A stretch of 64,000 nucleotides of DNA from Peptostreptococcus stomatis DSM 17678 (GCF_000147675.1 NZ_ADGQ01000050.1:1-64000); one strand, 5' to 3'. Numbered from the stretch's first letter, positions 35,432 to 45,086 are shown. The notes: generated from the sequence alone by a model not told the origin. Translations and numbers: made by a program.

Positions 35432-37636
35432 ATGGGAGATACAAAGCATTATAAAAGAGCAAAAGAATATTGGGACAACCTATTAGGTGACTATATAACC
35501 CTGGCTAGGTTTCCAAATGATTTTTTTAATGAAGATACAGGCAAATTTAGCCTAATACAAAAGACTATAAAGAGAACACCCTATGAAAACCTATTGAAAT
35601 ACTGTGATGAAAACAACTTGTCATTTGAAGCAGTTTTAGATACTGTCTTTGCCATAGTCCTTCAAAGATTTACCCATGAGGATGATGTCGTATTTGGAAA
35701 GACTGACAAGTGGCTACCAATGCGTTTGAAAATAGACGATACCGATGTAAAGTTTGTTGATGTCTGTAGACAGGTAATGGACCAGTTGACAGAGTCAAAA
35801 GAATATGACTACTATATGATGGCTCCTAGTGGCTTTAAAACAGGCCTAAATGAAAAGCTGATCAATACCTTGTTTATATATGAGGTAAAAAACGACAAGA
35901 ATGTTTCACAAGAAAACATGCAGAAAATAGATATATATATGAAGGTAAGTGTTTCAAATGAAATCAGGATAAAGCTTGCCTACAAGCCTTGTTTCTACGA
36001 TAAGTCTACTGCAAGAAGTATTATATACCTATTTAAGTATATCTTGACTCAGATAGTAGCTGATAGGGATATCAAGATAAAAAATATACAGAGTATGAAG
36101 GAAGAACATAAGCAGATATTTATAAGAAGCTTTAACGAAAATGTATTTGACTTCAACCCAAGTATAGGATATGTAGACCTTCTTAAAAGGCAGGTTGAAA
36201 AAACACCAGATAATATAGCTATTAGTGACTATAAGGAAGATATTAGCTACAGGGAGATAGATAGGATAACAGACAAGATAGCCGCTTATCTAAACCATAT
36301 GGGCATAAAAAAGGGTGACACCGTAGCTGTCTTGCAAGATAGGGACAAGAATGTAGTTTTATCTGCCATATCTATTTTAAAGGCAGGAGCAATATTTTTC
36401 CCTATAGATAAGACCAACCCTGATGAAAGGCTGGGTTACCTCCTAGAGGATGGTCAGACTAAGCTGATATTAACCTGTGATAGTCAGATGTTGAGGATAG
36501 GGGAAAGGCATTGGGGGTACTCAGTTCTAGATATAAATAACCCTCAACTACTAGAACACGATTATCCATTGACACAAAGTAATGAACCTACTGATGAGGC
36601 CTATAGGATATCCACATCAGGAACTACGGGAAGACCTAAATGTATAAGTGTAAGGCATGAGAGCCTCCTAAATATGTGTTATTATTCAAATGACTATATT
36701 AATGCTGACGAAAATGACAGGTGTGGTGTATATTTGAGCTTTAGTTTTGACGCTATAATGAAACAGATATTCCCATATCTATTGGTTGGTGCATGTGTTG
36801 ATATAATACCAGAAGTACATAGGAAAAATGAGAGAACAGTAGAAGTGTATTGTCAGAGAAAGGGTATCACTATTCTAGCCCTACCTGCAATTTTAGGGAA
36901 GTTGTTTATGACCAATTGCCCATGTCCAGGTTTAAGGGTTCTCCAGGTTGGGGGAGACAAATTCAAGGGGTATGTAGAGAGGTCATATAAGATAATAAAT
37001 GAATATGGGCCTGCTGAATTTACGGTCTTGTGCTCATCCTTCGTGGTTGATAAGTTCTACGAAAATGTGCCAGTTGGTAAACCTATCTACAATACCGAAG
37101 CCTATATACTGGATAACAACAATAATGTCTGTGCCATTGGTGTACCAGGAGAGTTGTGCCTATCTGGTATACAGATAGCCAATGGTTACCTTAACAAGGA
37201 AGAACAGAATAAGATGTCCTTTGTTGATAATCCTTTCAAGCATAACCAGTATACACAAAAGATGTATAGGACAGGTGACTTGGCTAAGTGGATAGATGAT
37301 GAAGGTACAATTTCTATATTGGGTAGGATGGACTCCCAGGTACAGATTAAGGGTATAAGAATAGAAATTTTTGAAATAGAAAACATGATAAATATGATAG
37401 CTGAAATTAAAAATTCAGTTGTCGTTAACAAGGAAGACAGGGATGGTGATACATATCTAGATGCCTATTATGAGCCGTTTGAAGGATATTATCCACCTGA
37501 CAAGGTCCAAGATTTTTTAAAGGAAAACTTACCGCCGCATATGTTGCCAAGGTATATAATGTGTCTAGACCATTTGCCAGTTACACCAATAGGTAAGGTG
37601 GACAAGAAGTCCTTGCCTATAATAGATAATGAATAA
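35432..37636 (+). CDS. NRPS-like protein: C-terminal lobe of condensation domain plus adenylation domain, no carrier domain
   Basis: 734 residues. Residues 1-220 match the second half of a condensation domain, starting at AKEYWDNLLGDY; the N-lobe with catalytic HHxxxDG is absent. Residues about 250-734 are a complete adenylation domain: A3 STSGTTGRPK (394-403), Asp440 in FSFDAI (the D235 position that binds the alpha-amino group), A5 NEYGPAE (523-529), A7 YRTGD (612), A8 GRMDSQVQIKG and A10 PIGKVDKK (Lys722). It ends 12 residues after A10, so there is no peptidyl carrier domain and none is encoded nearby. AAGGAGG precedes ATG, indicating a genuine start. It probably activates an alpha-amino acid for a separate acceptor; the product is unknown. 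Confidence 0.75.
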   Translation: MGDTKHYKRAKEYWDNLLGDYITLARFPNDFFNEDTGKFSLIQKTIKRTPYENLLKYCDENNLSFEAVLDTVFAIVLQRFTHEDDVVFGKTDKWLPMRLKIDDTDVKFVDVCRQVMDQLTESKEYDYYMMAPSGFKTGLNEKLINTLFIYEVKNDKNVSQENMQKIDIYMKVSVSNEIRIKLAYKPCFYDKSTARSIIYLFKYILTQIVADRDIKIKNIQSMKEEHKQIFIRSFNENVFDFNPSIGYVDLLKRQVEKTPDNIAISDYKEDISYREIDRITDKIAAYLNHMGIKKGDTVAVLQDRDKNVVLSAISILKAGAIFFPIDKTNPDERLGYLLEDGQTKLILTCDSQMLRIGERHWGYSVLDINNPQLLEHDYPLTQSNEPTDEAYRISTSGTTGRPKCISVRHESLLNMCYYSNDYINADENDRCGVYLSFSFDAIMKQIFPYLLVGACVDIIPEVHRKNERTVEVYCQRKGITILALPAILGKLFMTNCPCPGLRVLQVGGDKFKGYVERSYKIINEYGPAEFTVLCSSFVVDKFYENVPVGKPIYNTEAYILDNNNNVCAIGVPGELCLSGIQIANGYLNKEEQNKMSFVDNPFKHNQYTQKMYRTGDLAKWIDDEGTISILGRMDSQVQIKGIRIEIFEIENMINMIAEIKNSVVVNKEDRDGDTYLDAYYEPFEGYYPPDKVQDFLKENLPPHMLPRYIMCLDHLPVTPIGKVDKKSLPIIDNE

Positions 37637-37640
37637 GCGA

Positions 37641-37674
37641 TTAAAAGGGGTCAATTTATACTGACCCCTTTTAA
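37641..37674. terminator. Bidirectional terminator
   Basis: Perfect 13-bp stem TTAAAAGGGGTCA/TGACCCCTTTTAA with an 8-base loop between convergent genes. T-rich on both strands, it serves the adenylation gene and ddl. Confidence 0.85.
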
Positions 37675-37704
37675 TTTACTATATTAAATTTTAGCCACTA
37701 TCTG

Positions 37705-38601
37705 TTAAAGACTACTTTCAATTAACTTATCAAGCAGGCCTTTATAGCTGATTCCCATAGCCTTGGCACTCTTTGGTATAAGGCTGGTTTCAGTCATACC
37801 TGGTAGGGTATTCAACTCTAGTAGGTAAACATCCTGGTCCTCTGTAATGATATAGTCAACTCTTACATAGCCCTTACAGTTAAAAACTTTCCAACAAGTA
37901 TTAGAAGCCTCTTTTAATTTTTTATCAAGCTCTGGGCTTAATTCAACTACTTCTTCTCTAGCACCATTTGTAGTAGAGTACTTGGCTTCAAAGTCGAAGA
38001 ATTCATTGTCAGAAGTTATTCTTATAGTAGGGAAGACCTGGCCATTTAATATAAAAGAAGTATATTCAACACCCTTGACATATTTTTCTATTAGGACGAT
38101 TTCATCGTACTTTAGACCTTCTCTTACTGCATTTTCTACGTCCTTCTTGTCCTTAATAAAGAATGTCGCTACACTAGACCCACCAGAGTTAGGTTTTATA
38201 AATACTGGATAGCCCATCCTGTCAATTAGGCCATAGTCAATTTCTTCCACACTCTTTACACTAGTCCAATCGGCTGTCAACAAGTTGTTTTGCCTAGCTA
38301 TAGTCTTAGTATAGTTCTTATCCATTAGGATACCACTAGTTAATGGGTTACAACCACAGTACTTGATACCCTTGGCTTCTAGGATAGACTGGACTACACC
38401 ATCTTCGCCAAATTTACCATGTAGGCCTATAAGGGCAATATCAATATCATTGTCAATTTTAAATACATCTGTCATTTCATCAATCTGACAGCCAATAACT
38501 TCATACTTATTTCTATCAAGATTATCTATTATAGCTTTACCTGATCTTAAGGATATTTCTCTTTCAGATGAAATACCACCGTATATTACTGCTACTTTCA
38601 T
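37705..38601 (-). CDS. ddl: D-alanine--D-alanine ligase
   Basis: ATP-grasp ligase making D-Ala-D-Ala for peptidoglycan. 298 residues. It has the N-terminal IYGGISSEREISLRSG, GLHGKFGEDG, the grasp-domain segment PVFIKPNSGGSSVAT, EKYVKGVEYTSFI and the C-terminal LLELNTLPGMTETSLIPK. ATG at 38601 follows GGAGGGAATATAC; the ATG at 38616 is part of that site. Monocistronic, divergent from cinA. The D-Ala-D-Lac alternative cannot be fully excluded by eye. Confidence 0.93.
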   Translation of the reverse strand: MKVAVIYGGISSEREISLRSGKAIIDNLDRNKYEVIGCQIDEMTDVFKIDNDIDIALIGLHGKFGEDGVVQSILEAKGIKYCGCNPLTSGILMDKNYTKTIARQNNLLTADWTSVKSVEEIDYGLIDRMGYPVFIKPNSGGSSVATFFIKDKKDVENAVREGLKYDEIVLIEKYVKGVEYTSFILNGQVFPTIRITSDNEFFDFEAKYSTTNGAREEVVELSPELDKKLKEASNTCWKVFNCKGYVRVDYIITEDQDVYLLELNTLPGMTETSLIPKSAKAMGISYKGLLDKLIESSL

Positions 38602-38776
38602 GTATATTCCCTCCATAAATTTTATAAAGTCTTATATGGTCTATTATATATCTATGTTTGATACCATGCAAGGAAAAGAGCATAAAACTTGTTTATTTTT
38701 AAGTTTTTTGATATTATTAACCTATACAGATATATTTATGAGAAATGACGGATGGCAAGGGCCAGGAGGAAATATA

Positions 38777-40042
38777 ATGAATGTAGAGATAATTTCAGTC
38801 GGAACGGAGTTGCTTTTAGGTGATATTGTAAATACTAATGCCCAATATATATCTAAGGAACTTGCAGCCATAGGTATAAATGTCTATAGGCAGATGACTT
38901 TAGGTGATAATATAGACAGGCTTGTGAGGTCTTTTGAAATAGCCTTTGAAAGGGCAGATATTGTCCTTACTACTGGGGGCCTAGGTCCGACTGGTGACGA
39001 TATAACTAAAGAAGCCGCAGCTAAATACTTTGGCCAGGAAATGGTAGTCGACCAGGAATCTTGGAACATAATAGAAGACATGTGTGCAAGGTATAGTGGT
39101 AGTAGGGATAGGATACCAAAGAATAATATCAAGCAGGCTATGTTCCCTAAAGAGGCTGATATTATACCTAATAAAAATGGTACAGCCCCAGGGGCAGTCT
39201 TTAAGAAAGATGGTAAAAGGATAATAGTAATGCCTGGTCCGCCTAGAGAGATGAAGGCCATGTTTAAAAATTCGGTACTACCCCTACTGATAGATGAGAA
39301 TCCTGATATATTCTTATCTAGGTATATCAGGTTTTTTGGTATAGGCGAGTCAGGTCTTGAGATGGAATTATTAGATATATTGAATAAGCAGACCAACCCG
39401 ACTGTTGCCCTATATGCCAAGGAGGGGGAGGTTATGGTTAGGGTCACTGCGAGAGCCAGGGAAGAGAAAGAATGTCTTAGTTTAATAGAAAGAAAAATAG
39501 ATGAGATTAAGGCTATATCTGGCAAGTATATTTATATGATAGGTGACGATTCTGTTTCTGAAAGTCAGTCAGAAATGGAGAAGCTTGTTGGAGACCTACT
39601 TATAGAAAAGAAAAAGACAATAGCTGTTGCGGAATCTTGTACTGGAGGCCTAATAGCCTCTTATTTGGTAGATAATTCAGGTATATCCAATTCTTTTATT
39701 GAAGGATGTGTAACATATACCAATGATGCTAAGGTAAGGAGGCTGGATGTCAAGCCAGAAACCCTAGAGGAATTTGGTGCTGTTAGTAGCCAAACTGCAG
39801 AGGAAATGGCCATGGGCATAGCCAAGACTGCTGGTACAGACATAGGACTTTCTACTACGGGTATAGCAGGACCTGGTGGAGGTAGCCAAGAAAAACCAGT
39901 AGGCCTGGTATATATTGGCCTATATTACAAGGGTCAAGTCACCTCTATAAGGAGGGTATTTACAGGCGATAGGAGAAAAATCAGAGAAAGAGCTGCAAGG
40001 ACTGCCTTAAATGAAGTAAGGTGTCTGTTGACAGATGATTAG
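38777..40042 (+). CDS. cinA: CinA family protein: ADP-ribose-type N-domain plus nicotinamide-nucleotide amidase
   Basis: 421 residues, two domains. The N-terminal MoCF-like domain has ISVGTELLLGDIVNTNA and TTGGLGPTGDDITKEA. The C-terminal PncC amidase domain (from about 275) has VAESCTGGLIAS, with the catalytic Ser, and STTGIAGPGGGSQEKPVGLVY. It recycles damaged pyridine nucleotides, and in some Firmicutes is associated with competence. ATG at 38777 follows AGGAGGAAATATA; upstream in-frame codons are non-coding. First gene of a four-gene operon. Confidence 0.92.
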   Translation: MNVEIISVGTELLLGDIVNTNAQYISKELAAIGINVYRQMTLGDNIDRLVRSFEIAFERADIVLTTGGLGPTGDDITKEAAAKYFGQEMVVDQESWNIIEDMCARYSGSRDRIPKNNIKQAMFPKEADIIPNKNGTAPGAVFKKDGKRIIVMPGPPREMKAMFKNSVLPLLIDENPDIFLSRYIRFFGIGESGLEMELLDILNKQTNPTVALYAKEGEVMVRVTARAREEKECLSLIERKIDEIKAISGKYIYMIGDDSVSESQSEMEKLVGDLLIEKKKTIAVAESCTGGLIASYLVDNSGISNSFIEGCVTYTNDAKVRRLDVKPETLEEFGAVSSQTAEEMAMGIAKTAGTDIGLSTTGIAGPGGGSQEKPVGLVYIGLYYKGQVTSIRRVFTGDRRKIRERAARTALNEVRCLLTDD

Positions 40043-40051
40043 GAGGCTTTT

Positions 40052-40855
40052 ATGATAAAAAATATATTTTGTGATCTAGACGGAACCCTATATAGGGGTG
40101 GAATCAGTCCTAGTGACATAGAAGCTATAAATGAAGCCAGGTTAAATGGTATTAGTTTTAATATAGCGACAGGAAGGGTATATAAACATAGTGTTAATAT
40201 ACTGGAAGATGTGGCTAGTGGGGGGTATTTAATCTGTGAAAATGGTTCATATATTTATGATCCAGAAGGTAAATGTATCCAAAAAACTAGTTTGACTGAT
40301 GGACAAATTAAAAAAATTATAGAAGTATATAGGTCACTTGACTATATAGATATGGTAGATGATGTGATTTATTTCAAGTATGAAGGCCAGATTATAATGG
40401 CTAGGGATGGTTCATCAGCTGACTACTTTACAAAGGGATATGAGGTTGATGAAAGCTTTATGGATAAGGACACCTATGAAAATAAGGTAGGTAATGTGGG
40501 TATATTGAGTCCAGACAAGGATAAGTTAAATAAATTGGTTGAAAAATATAAGGAAGAACTTTCCACGGATTTAGAAGTTTACATATCAAGTGAGACAACT
40601 ATTAATATAGTTCCAGCCCACGTATCAAAATTTGAGGCTATTAAGTTTATTTGTAAGAAGGAAAATTTATGTTTAAATGAAGTTGTTACTATAGGGGACT
40701 CACCAAACGATATAAGCATGTTGAAGAATATAAAGATGAGCTTTGCAATGGATGATGCTATGGATATGGTTAAGAAGGAGGCAACTTTTTCTACCCCAAG
40801 TGTAGCAGATGCTATAAAGATGGTAATAGACTATAATGAAGAAATAGGAGGTTAG
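40052..40855 (+). CDS. HAD-superfamily phosphatase (Cof-type)
   Basis: 267 residues with the nucleophile motif FCDLDGTL at 6-13, a sugar-phosphatase type cap, and the acidic motif VTIGDSPNDISM. It lies nine bases after cinA and four bases before a membrane-protein gene, so it is co-transcribed. Substrate unknown; not closely similar to the Cof-type gene at 11632. Confidence 0.85.
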   Translation: MIKNIFCDLDGTLYRGGISPSDIEAINEARLNGISFNIATGRVYKHSVNILEDVASGGYLICENGSYIYDPEGKCIQKTSLTDGQIKKIIEVYRSLDYIDMVDDVIYFKYEGQIIMARDGSSADYFTKGYEVDESFMDKDTYENKVGNVGILSPDKDKLNKLVEKYKEELSTDLEVYISSETTINIVPAHVSKFEAIKFICKKENLCLNEVVTIGDSPNDISMLKNIKMSFAMDDAMDMVKKEATFSTPSVADAIKMVIDYNEEIGG

Positions 40856-40859
40856 GTTT

Positions 40860-41426
40860 ATGGGATTTAAAATTAATATGGATAATATGGATTTGATTTA
40901 CTTTCTTAACTTCTATGATAAGAAGAACTATAAGAAATTGATTATCCTGGGAGTAATCCTCCTTTCTATTGGTTTTTACTGCATTTCTAGGAAATCAGTT
41001 GGGATTAACATTTTTTCCTGGGGGATAGCCCTTTGTTTTCTATATGCTACATGGTTGGCATTCAAAGAAGTTAACGAGTTGAATAAGTATGCAGTAAAAA
41101 GCCAGGTTAATATGATGAGGTTGAGGTGTTTAGGTTTCTTAGTGATGTCAATACTTCTATTTGTTTTCCCAAGACAGGTTAATATGATTCTGTCAATATT
41201 ATTGGGAATATACTTATTATATAAGGAGATAAGATATTTTCTAAAATGCAGGAACTATGCGGGTTACAGTTTTGGAACTTGGGATATCATTAAGGTTATA
41301 CTAGGGCTTATGTTGATAATATCACCCTTATTTTTTACTAGGTTTTTGGTTAGTGTCTTATCATTTATAGCTATTGTCTTTGGCATTAGTTTCATAGCTG
41401 CTGGTGTTAGGTTGGTAAATGATTAA
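40860..41426 (+). CDS. Multi-pass membrane protein (DUF308/HdeD-like)
   Basis: 188 residues with about six hydrophobic segments arranged as short helix pairs (KLIILGVILLSIGFYCI, CLGFLVMSILLFVF, VILGLMLIISPLFF, VLSFIAIVFGISFI). This pattern suits the DUF308/HdeD family, though conserved residues are few. Its stop overlaps the next start (TAATG). Function unknown. Confidence 0.6.
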   Translation: MGFKINMDNMDLIYFLNFYDKKNYKKLIILGVILLSIGFYCISRKSVGINIFSWGIALCFLYATWLAFKEVNELNKYAVKSQVNMMRLRCLGFLVMSILLFVFPRQVNMILSILLGIYLLYKEIRYFLKCRNYAGYSFGTWDIIKVILGLMLIISPLFFTRFLVSVLSFIAIVFGISFIAAGVRLVND

Positions 41427-42379
41427 TGATGGAAAATAGAGAATTTAAGTACAAGATAGAAAATAAGCGCTACCATACCTGGAACTATTATCTAAGGGAA
41501 AAGTTTGGAACAAAGGTATTTAAGGTATCTATCAATGCTGGATTTACATGTCCCAATATAGATGGAAGTATTAGTTATGGTGGCTGTGCATATTGTAGCA
41601 AGGATGGGTCAGGTGACTTTGCTGGTAATCCTAGGGACAACCTGGTAAAGCAATTCAAAGACATAAAGGAAATGATGGAAAAGAAGTGGCCACAGGCTAA
41701 GTATATAGGCTATTTCCAAGCATTTACTAACACATATGCACCACTAGAAGTCTTGAAGGACAAGTATGAAACCATATTAGACCAGGATGGGGTAGTAGGT
41801 CTGTCTATATCAACCAGGTCGGACTGCATAGATGATGACTTATTGGACTATCTTGCTCAACTAAATACTAGAACCAATCTTTGGGTAGAGTTAGGTCTAC
41901 AAACAGTCCATGATCAGACTTCTAATATAATTAATAGGGGCCATGGCTTGGATGTCTTTGTAGATTGTGTGAATAGGTTGAGATCAAGGGAAATAGAGGT
42001 TGTAGCACATGTGATAAATGGTCTGCCTGGAGAGACTTATGATATGATGATGGAGACTATTAGAAGGGTATCCCACATGGATATTCAGGGCGTCAAGATT
42101 CACTTGCTCCATGTTATAAAGGGGACTCCCATGGTTAACATGCTGAATAAGGGCGAGTTAAAACTTTTATCCAAGGAAGAATATGTTGACTTGGTATGTG
42201 ATCAGTTGGAAATCCTACCACAAGAAATGGTCATACATAGGTTAACAGGCGATGGTAAGAAGGAAGACCTTGTAGGACCTATGTGGAGTCTTAAGAAATG
42301 GGAAGTTTTAAATGCTATCGATGATGAGTTGAAGAGAAGGAATAGTTGGCAAGGGAAATTTTATACAAGAAAAGTATAA
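41426..42379 (+). CDS. Radical SAM protein, YhcC/TIGR01212 family
   Basis: 317 residues. Cluster cysteines are Cys42, Cys54 and Cys57 in TCPNIDGSISYGGCAYC, the unusual wide spacing of the YhcC group rather than CxxxCxxC. Other family marks are YFQAFTNTYAPLEVLK, LWVELGLQTVH and HVINGLPGET. The reaction is not established for most members. Last gene of the cinA operon, translationally coupled to the preceding one. Confidence 0.85.
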   Translation: MMENREFKYKIENKRYHTWNYYLREKFGTKVFKVSINAGFTCPNIDGSISYGGCAYCSKDGSGDFAGNPRDNLVKQFKDIKEMMEKKWPQAKYIGYFQAFTNTYAPLEVLKDKYETILDQDGVVGLSISTRSDCIDDDLLDYLAQLNTRTNLWVELGLQTVHDQTSNIINRGHGLDVFVDCVNRLRSREIEVVAHVINGLPGETYDMMMETIRRVSHMDIQGVKIHLLHVIKGTPMVNMLNKGELKLLSKEEYVDLVCDQLEILPQEMVIHRLTGDGKKEDLVGPMWSLKKWEVLNAIDDELKRRNSWQGKFYTRKV

Positions 42380-42462
42380 ATTTAGTGAAAATAATCGGAT
42401 TTTTTTAATATTTTATTAAGAAATGAGGTATATAATATACTAAGAGAATGAGGGTGATTAAT

Positions 42463-43038
42463 ATGATGATGAAGTCTCATATAATTATATCTAAGTCCTT
42501 GCTAGAAAACACTGATGCCAATAAGCAGTTTTTCTTGGATAGCAAGAATTTTATATATGGGAATATAAAGCCAGATATTGTATCAAAGTATAAATTAAAA
42601 AAACACTATTTAGATGAGTCATATGACATGGTAAGACAAAAGATAAATTTTTTATCAAGTTTAAATTTGGATAATTTATACCAATACTATACTAGGGCAG
42701 GTCTATCCCAGGAAATTGGAGTAGTTTGTCATTTTTTGACAGATTTCTTCTGCCTAGCCCATAGCGAGAGGTGGGAATTTAAGCACAGTATGAAAATCCA
42801 CATCCAATATGAGAGAAACCTAACTAAGGTTGCTAAGGACTATAAGATAATTAATGATAGACAACAGTACCTAGAAGGATTTGATGCCTTTTTCGATAAA
42901 TTGTACTCAGAATACAAGTCAAATGGTAAGTTTGAAGAAAATGACTTGAAGCATTCTACTTATGTTTGTAATACTGTTACAAATTATATATTAGAGTCAA
43001 TTTTAGAAAATACAGTCAAGTCACATTCAGTATGCTAA
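42463..43038 (+). CDS. Zinc-dependent phospholipase C-like protein
   Basis: 191 residues, no signal peptide. Histidine/aspartate pattern of the PLC/S1-P1 metal fold: an N-terminal MKSHIIIS, YGNIKPDI, KHYLDES, then CHFLTDFFCLAHSERWEFKHSMKIH, which provides most ligands. Classical secreted alpha-toxins have a signal peptide and C2-like domain that are missing here, so this is the short intracellular or housekeeping type. ATG at 42463 follows AGGGTGA; an ATG at 42448 overlaps that site. Confidence 0.7.
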   Translation: MMMKSHIIISKSLLENTDANKQFFLDSKNFIYGNIKPDIVSKYKLKKHYLDESYDMVRQKINFLSSLNLDNLYQYYTRAGLSQEIGVVCHFLTDFFCLAHSERWEFKHSMKIHIQYERNLTKVAKDYKIINDRQQYLEGFDAFFDKLYSEYKSNGKFEENDLKHSTYVCNTVTNYILESILENTVKSHSVC

Positions 43039-43041
43039 TAG

Positions 43042-43073
43042 AGTTCGTATAAACCTTATACGAACTTTTTTTA
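43042..43073 (+). terminator. Rho-independent terminator
   Basis: Perfect 11-bp stem AGTTCGTATAA/TTATACGAACT with a 3-base loop and a long T run, directly after the phospholipase-like gene. Confidence 0.9.
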
Positions 43074-43145
43074 TACTTTGCTATTTTGGTGAGGGATTCA
43101 TTTTAATAATATACCTAATAAATAAAAAATAGAAGGTGATATAAT

Positions 43146-43739
43146 ATGCAATATATTGAACAGATTCTCTACTGGGCAGGCGATAATATTATTTTATCCC
43201 TGGTTCTAGGATACCTGGCTGCCTGTATAGAAAGCTTTATACCTGCCCTTCCAATCATGGCTATAGCAGCAATAAATGCAGCTATCAATGGGCTTGTAGG
43301 AGGTTTTTTAGTGTCATGGCTGGGATCCTGCACAGGGGTCGTAATAGTTTTCTTACTGGTAAAGAGACTTGCCCATAAAGATTTTTTTCAAAAAAGGAAG
43401 ACTCAAAAGGTTGAAAATATAATACATAAGGTAAAGAAATCTCAATTTAAGGTTGTATTCCTATTTTATACTATACCAGTTTTGCCGAGTTCACTTATGA
43501 CTATAGCGGCGGCATTCTGTGATATAAAATTAAAAGACTTTGTAGTACCTATGATGTTCGGTAAGTTTCTGATGATGTTCACTGCCAGCTATATAGGTAG
43601 TGACCTGGTAGGCTTTATACATAGTCCACTTAAGATATTTGTAGTCGCTATAATAGTGATTGGATCCTATTTATTGGCAAACAAGATGAACAAGGATATA
43701 GACAAGATATATGTCAAAAGGCATAAAGATAAGGATTAA
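43146..43739 (+). CDS. VTT/TVP38-TMEM64 (DedA-like) membrane protein
   Basis: 197 residues, about five to six membrane segments with reentrant-like Pro/Gly stretches: SFIPALPIMAIAAIN near the N-terminus and FYTIPVLPSSLMTIAAAF in the middle, as in VTT-domain proteins. Some family members flip lipids; the function here is unknown. GAAGGTGATATA precedes ATG. Confidence 0.7.
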   Translation: MQYIEQILYWAGDNIILSLVLGYLAACIESFIPALPIMAIAAINAAINGLVGGFLVSWLGSCTGVVIVFLLVKRLAHKDFFQKRKTQKVENIIHKVKKSQFKVVFLFYTIPVLPSSLMTIAAAFCDIKLKDFVVPMMFGKFLMMFTASYIGSDLVGFIHSPLKIFVVAIIVIGSYLLANKMNKDIDKIYVKRHKDKD

Positions 43740-43804
43740 GTATATATAAATACAGGGTTAGGAATATAGATGTTCAAAATATATTTTGAACTAGGAGGAG
43801 AAAA

Positions 43805-44575
43805 ATGAAGAAGCAAAAATATTATGTAGTTATAAGAGGAAAGGTTAGGGGGATTTTCCTTACTTGGGAGGACTGCAAGGATTCAGTAAGCGGATATCCT
43901 AATGCAAGCTATAAGTCCTTTGAAGATCCTAAAGAAGCGATAGATTTTCTAGTAAAAGATCTAGCAAGGAAAGAGGATGGTGACATTGTTAAAGATACCA
44001 AGCAAGTTAAGGATGATTTCATAAAGATAAAAAATACTAATGCAAGTAATTTAGAAATTAAAAACGAGAAAAAAAACACTTTAAAAGAAGAAAATATAGA
44101 TATAAAAAACACAAAAAATCAATATATGGACAAAAATGATGAAAAAAACCATATTTTTGGCACTATTGAAGCATATATAGATGGAAGTTATGAACATGCA
44201 AGTAAAACTTATGGTTCAGGTGTGGTAATTTTGCAAGATGGTAAAATACTAGATACAATCTCAAACACAGGCAAGAACCCAAATTATGTTTCAATGAGAA
44301 ATGTTGCAGGAGAAATCGAAGCGTCAATTTTGGCCATGAAGTACTGTATTGATAGGGGTTACAGAGATTTACTTATATATTATGACTATGAAGGTATAGA
44401 AAAATGGTGTACAGGAGAGTGGAAAGCCAACAAGGAAGGTACTATTTATTATAGGCAATTTTGTATTGAGGCTATGAAAAAAACCAATATTAGCTTCAAA
44501 AAAGTAAAGGCCCATAGTGGTGATAAGTATAATGATATGGCTGACAAACTAGCTAAACAAGCAGTATTTATATAA
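43805..44575 (+). CDS. rnhA: Ribonuclease H1 with N-terminal hybrid-binding (viroplasmin) domain
   Basis: 256 residues. The N-terminal RNA:DNA hybrid-binding domain (about 1-50: KYYVVIRGKVRGIFLTWEDC, YKSFEDPKEAIDFL) is followed by a charged linker (50-115) and a type 1 RNase H domain. The first acidic residue is Asp126 in AYIDGSY, a Glu lies in VAGEIEAS (170/172), and there is Asp in IYYDYEG. The C-terminal VKAHSGDKYNDMADKLA holds the His and last Asp. It removes RNA from R-loops and primers. AGGAGG precedes ATG. The symbol is by family. Confidence 0.87.
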   Translation: MKKQKYYVVIRGKVRGIFLTWEDCKDSVSGYPNASYKSFEDPKEAIDFLVKDLARKEDGDIVKDTKQVKDDFIKIKNTNASNLEIKNEKKNTLKEENIDIKNTKNQYMDKNDEKNHIFGTIEAYIDGSYEHASKTYGSGVVILQDGKILDTISNTGKNPNYVSMRNVAGEIEASILAMKYCIDRGYRDLLIYYDYEGIEKWCTGEWKANKEGTIYYRQFCIEAMKKTNISFKKVKAHSGDKYNDMADKLAKQAVFI

Positions 44576-44663
44576 GTATTGATATTTTTATTAAAGCAAA
44601 ATAAACATTCCTCAGATTTATTTAAAAAAAATTGTAAAATATAATTGCTAAAAGTGTCATAAT

Positions 44664-44693
44664 TTGTTATTATATTAGTAGGATGAATATAAT
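44664..44693 (+). promoter_or_regulatory. Promoter before small membrane protein
   Basis: TTGTTA (44664-44669), an 18-bp spacer and TATAAT (44688-44693), about 40 bases before the gene at 44736. Confidence 0.5.
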
Positions 44694-44735
44694 TTATGGA
44701 AATTATGATACAAATTATGAATTTTTTGGGAAGGG

Positions 44736-45074
44736 ATGGTGAAAATATTGAGAGACTTGTTAATTAAATTAAGTAGTTTTTGGAGTAGAATAATAAGACT
44801 TTTTGTATTTTCAGTTATTGTATCCCTTGCTTTGAGTGCGACTATTTTAATTATGAACCTATTTTTAGGTGTACAGGCATCTGTAGTATTCTACAGGTAT
44901 GTTTTATTTGGTTCTATTATTTTTATAACTCTTTCGCTTACCCTATATCATGGACGCAAGATGTTTGCACCAGTCAACAAGCCATTGATTAAGAGACTTG
45001 AACGTGAAAGGCTTGAAAGAGCAAGACAGAACAATAGGGAAAGAGACAGAAAGAACAATAGAGCAGCTTCTTAA
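44736..45074 (+). CDS. Small membrane protein with basic C-terminal tail, 112 residues
   Basis: Two membrane segments (about 22-44 and 53-72) followed by a very basic, Arg/Asn-rich tail (LERERLERARQNNRERDRKNNRAAS). AAGGG precedes ATG closely; TTG at 44748 is an alternative start. Flanked by its own promoter and a terminator at 45087. No family is recognised; the basic tail may contact nucleic acid or acidic membrane partners. Confidence 0.55.
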   Translation: MVKILRDLLIKLSSFWSRIIRLFVFSVIVSLALSATILIMNLFLGVQASVVFYRYVLFGSIIFITLSLTLYHGRKMFAPVNKPLIKRLERERLERARQNNRERDRKNNRAAS

Positions 45075-45086
45075 ATTTTGACTTTA

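Noticed and set aside
38600-38776. N-terminal extension of cinA by 59 codons
   Set aside because: Overlaps the ddl ribosome site region; the canonical CinA start at 38777 has AGGAGGA.
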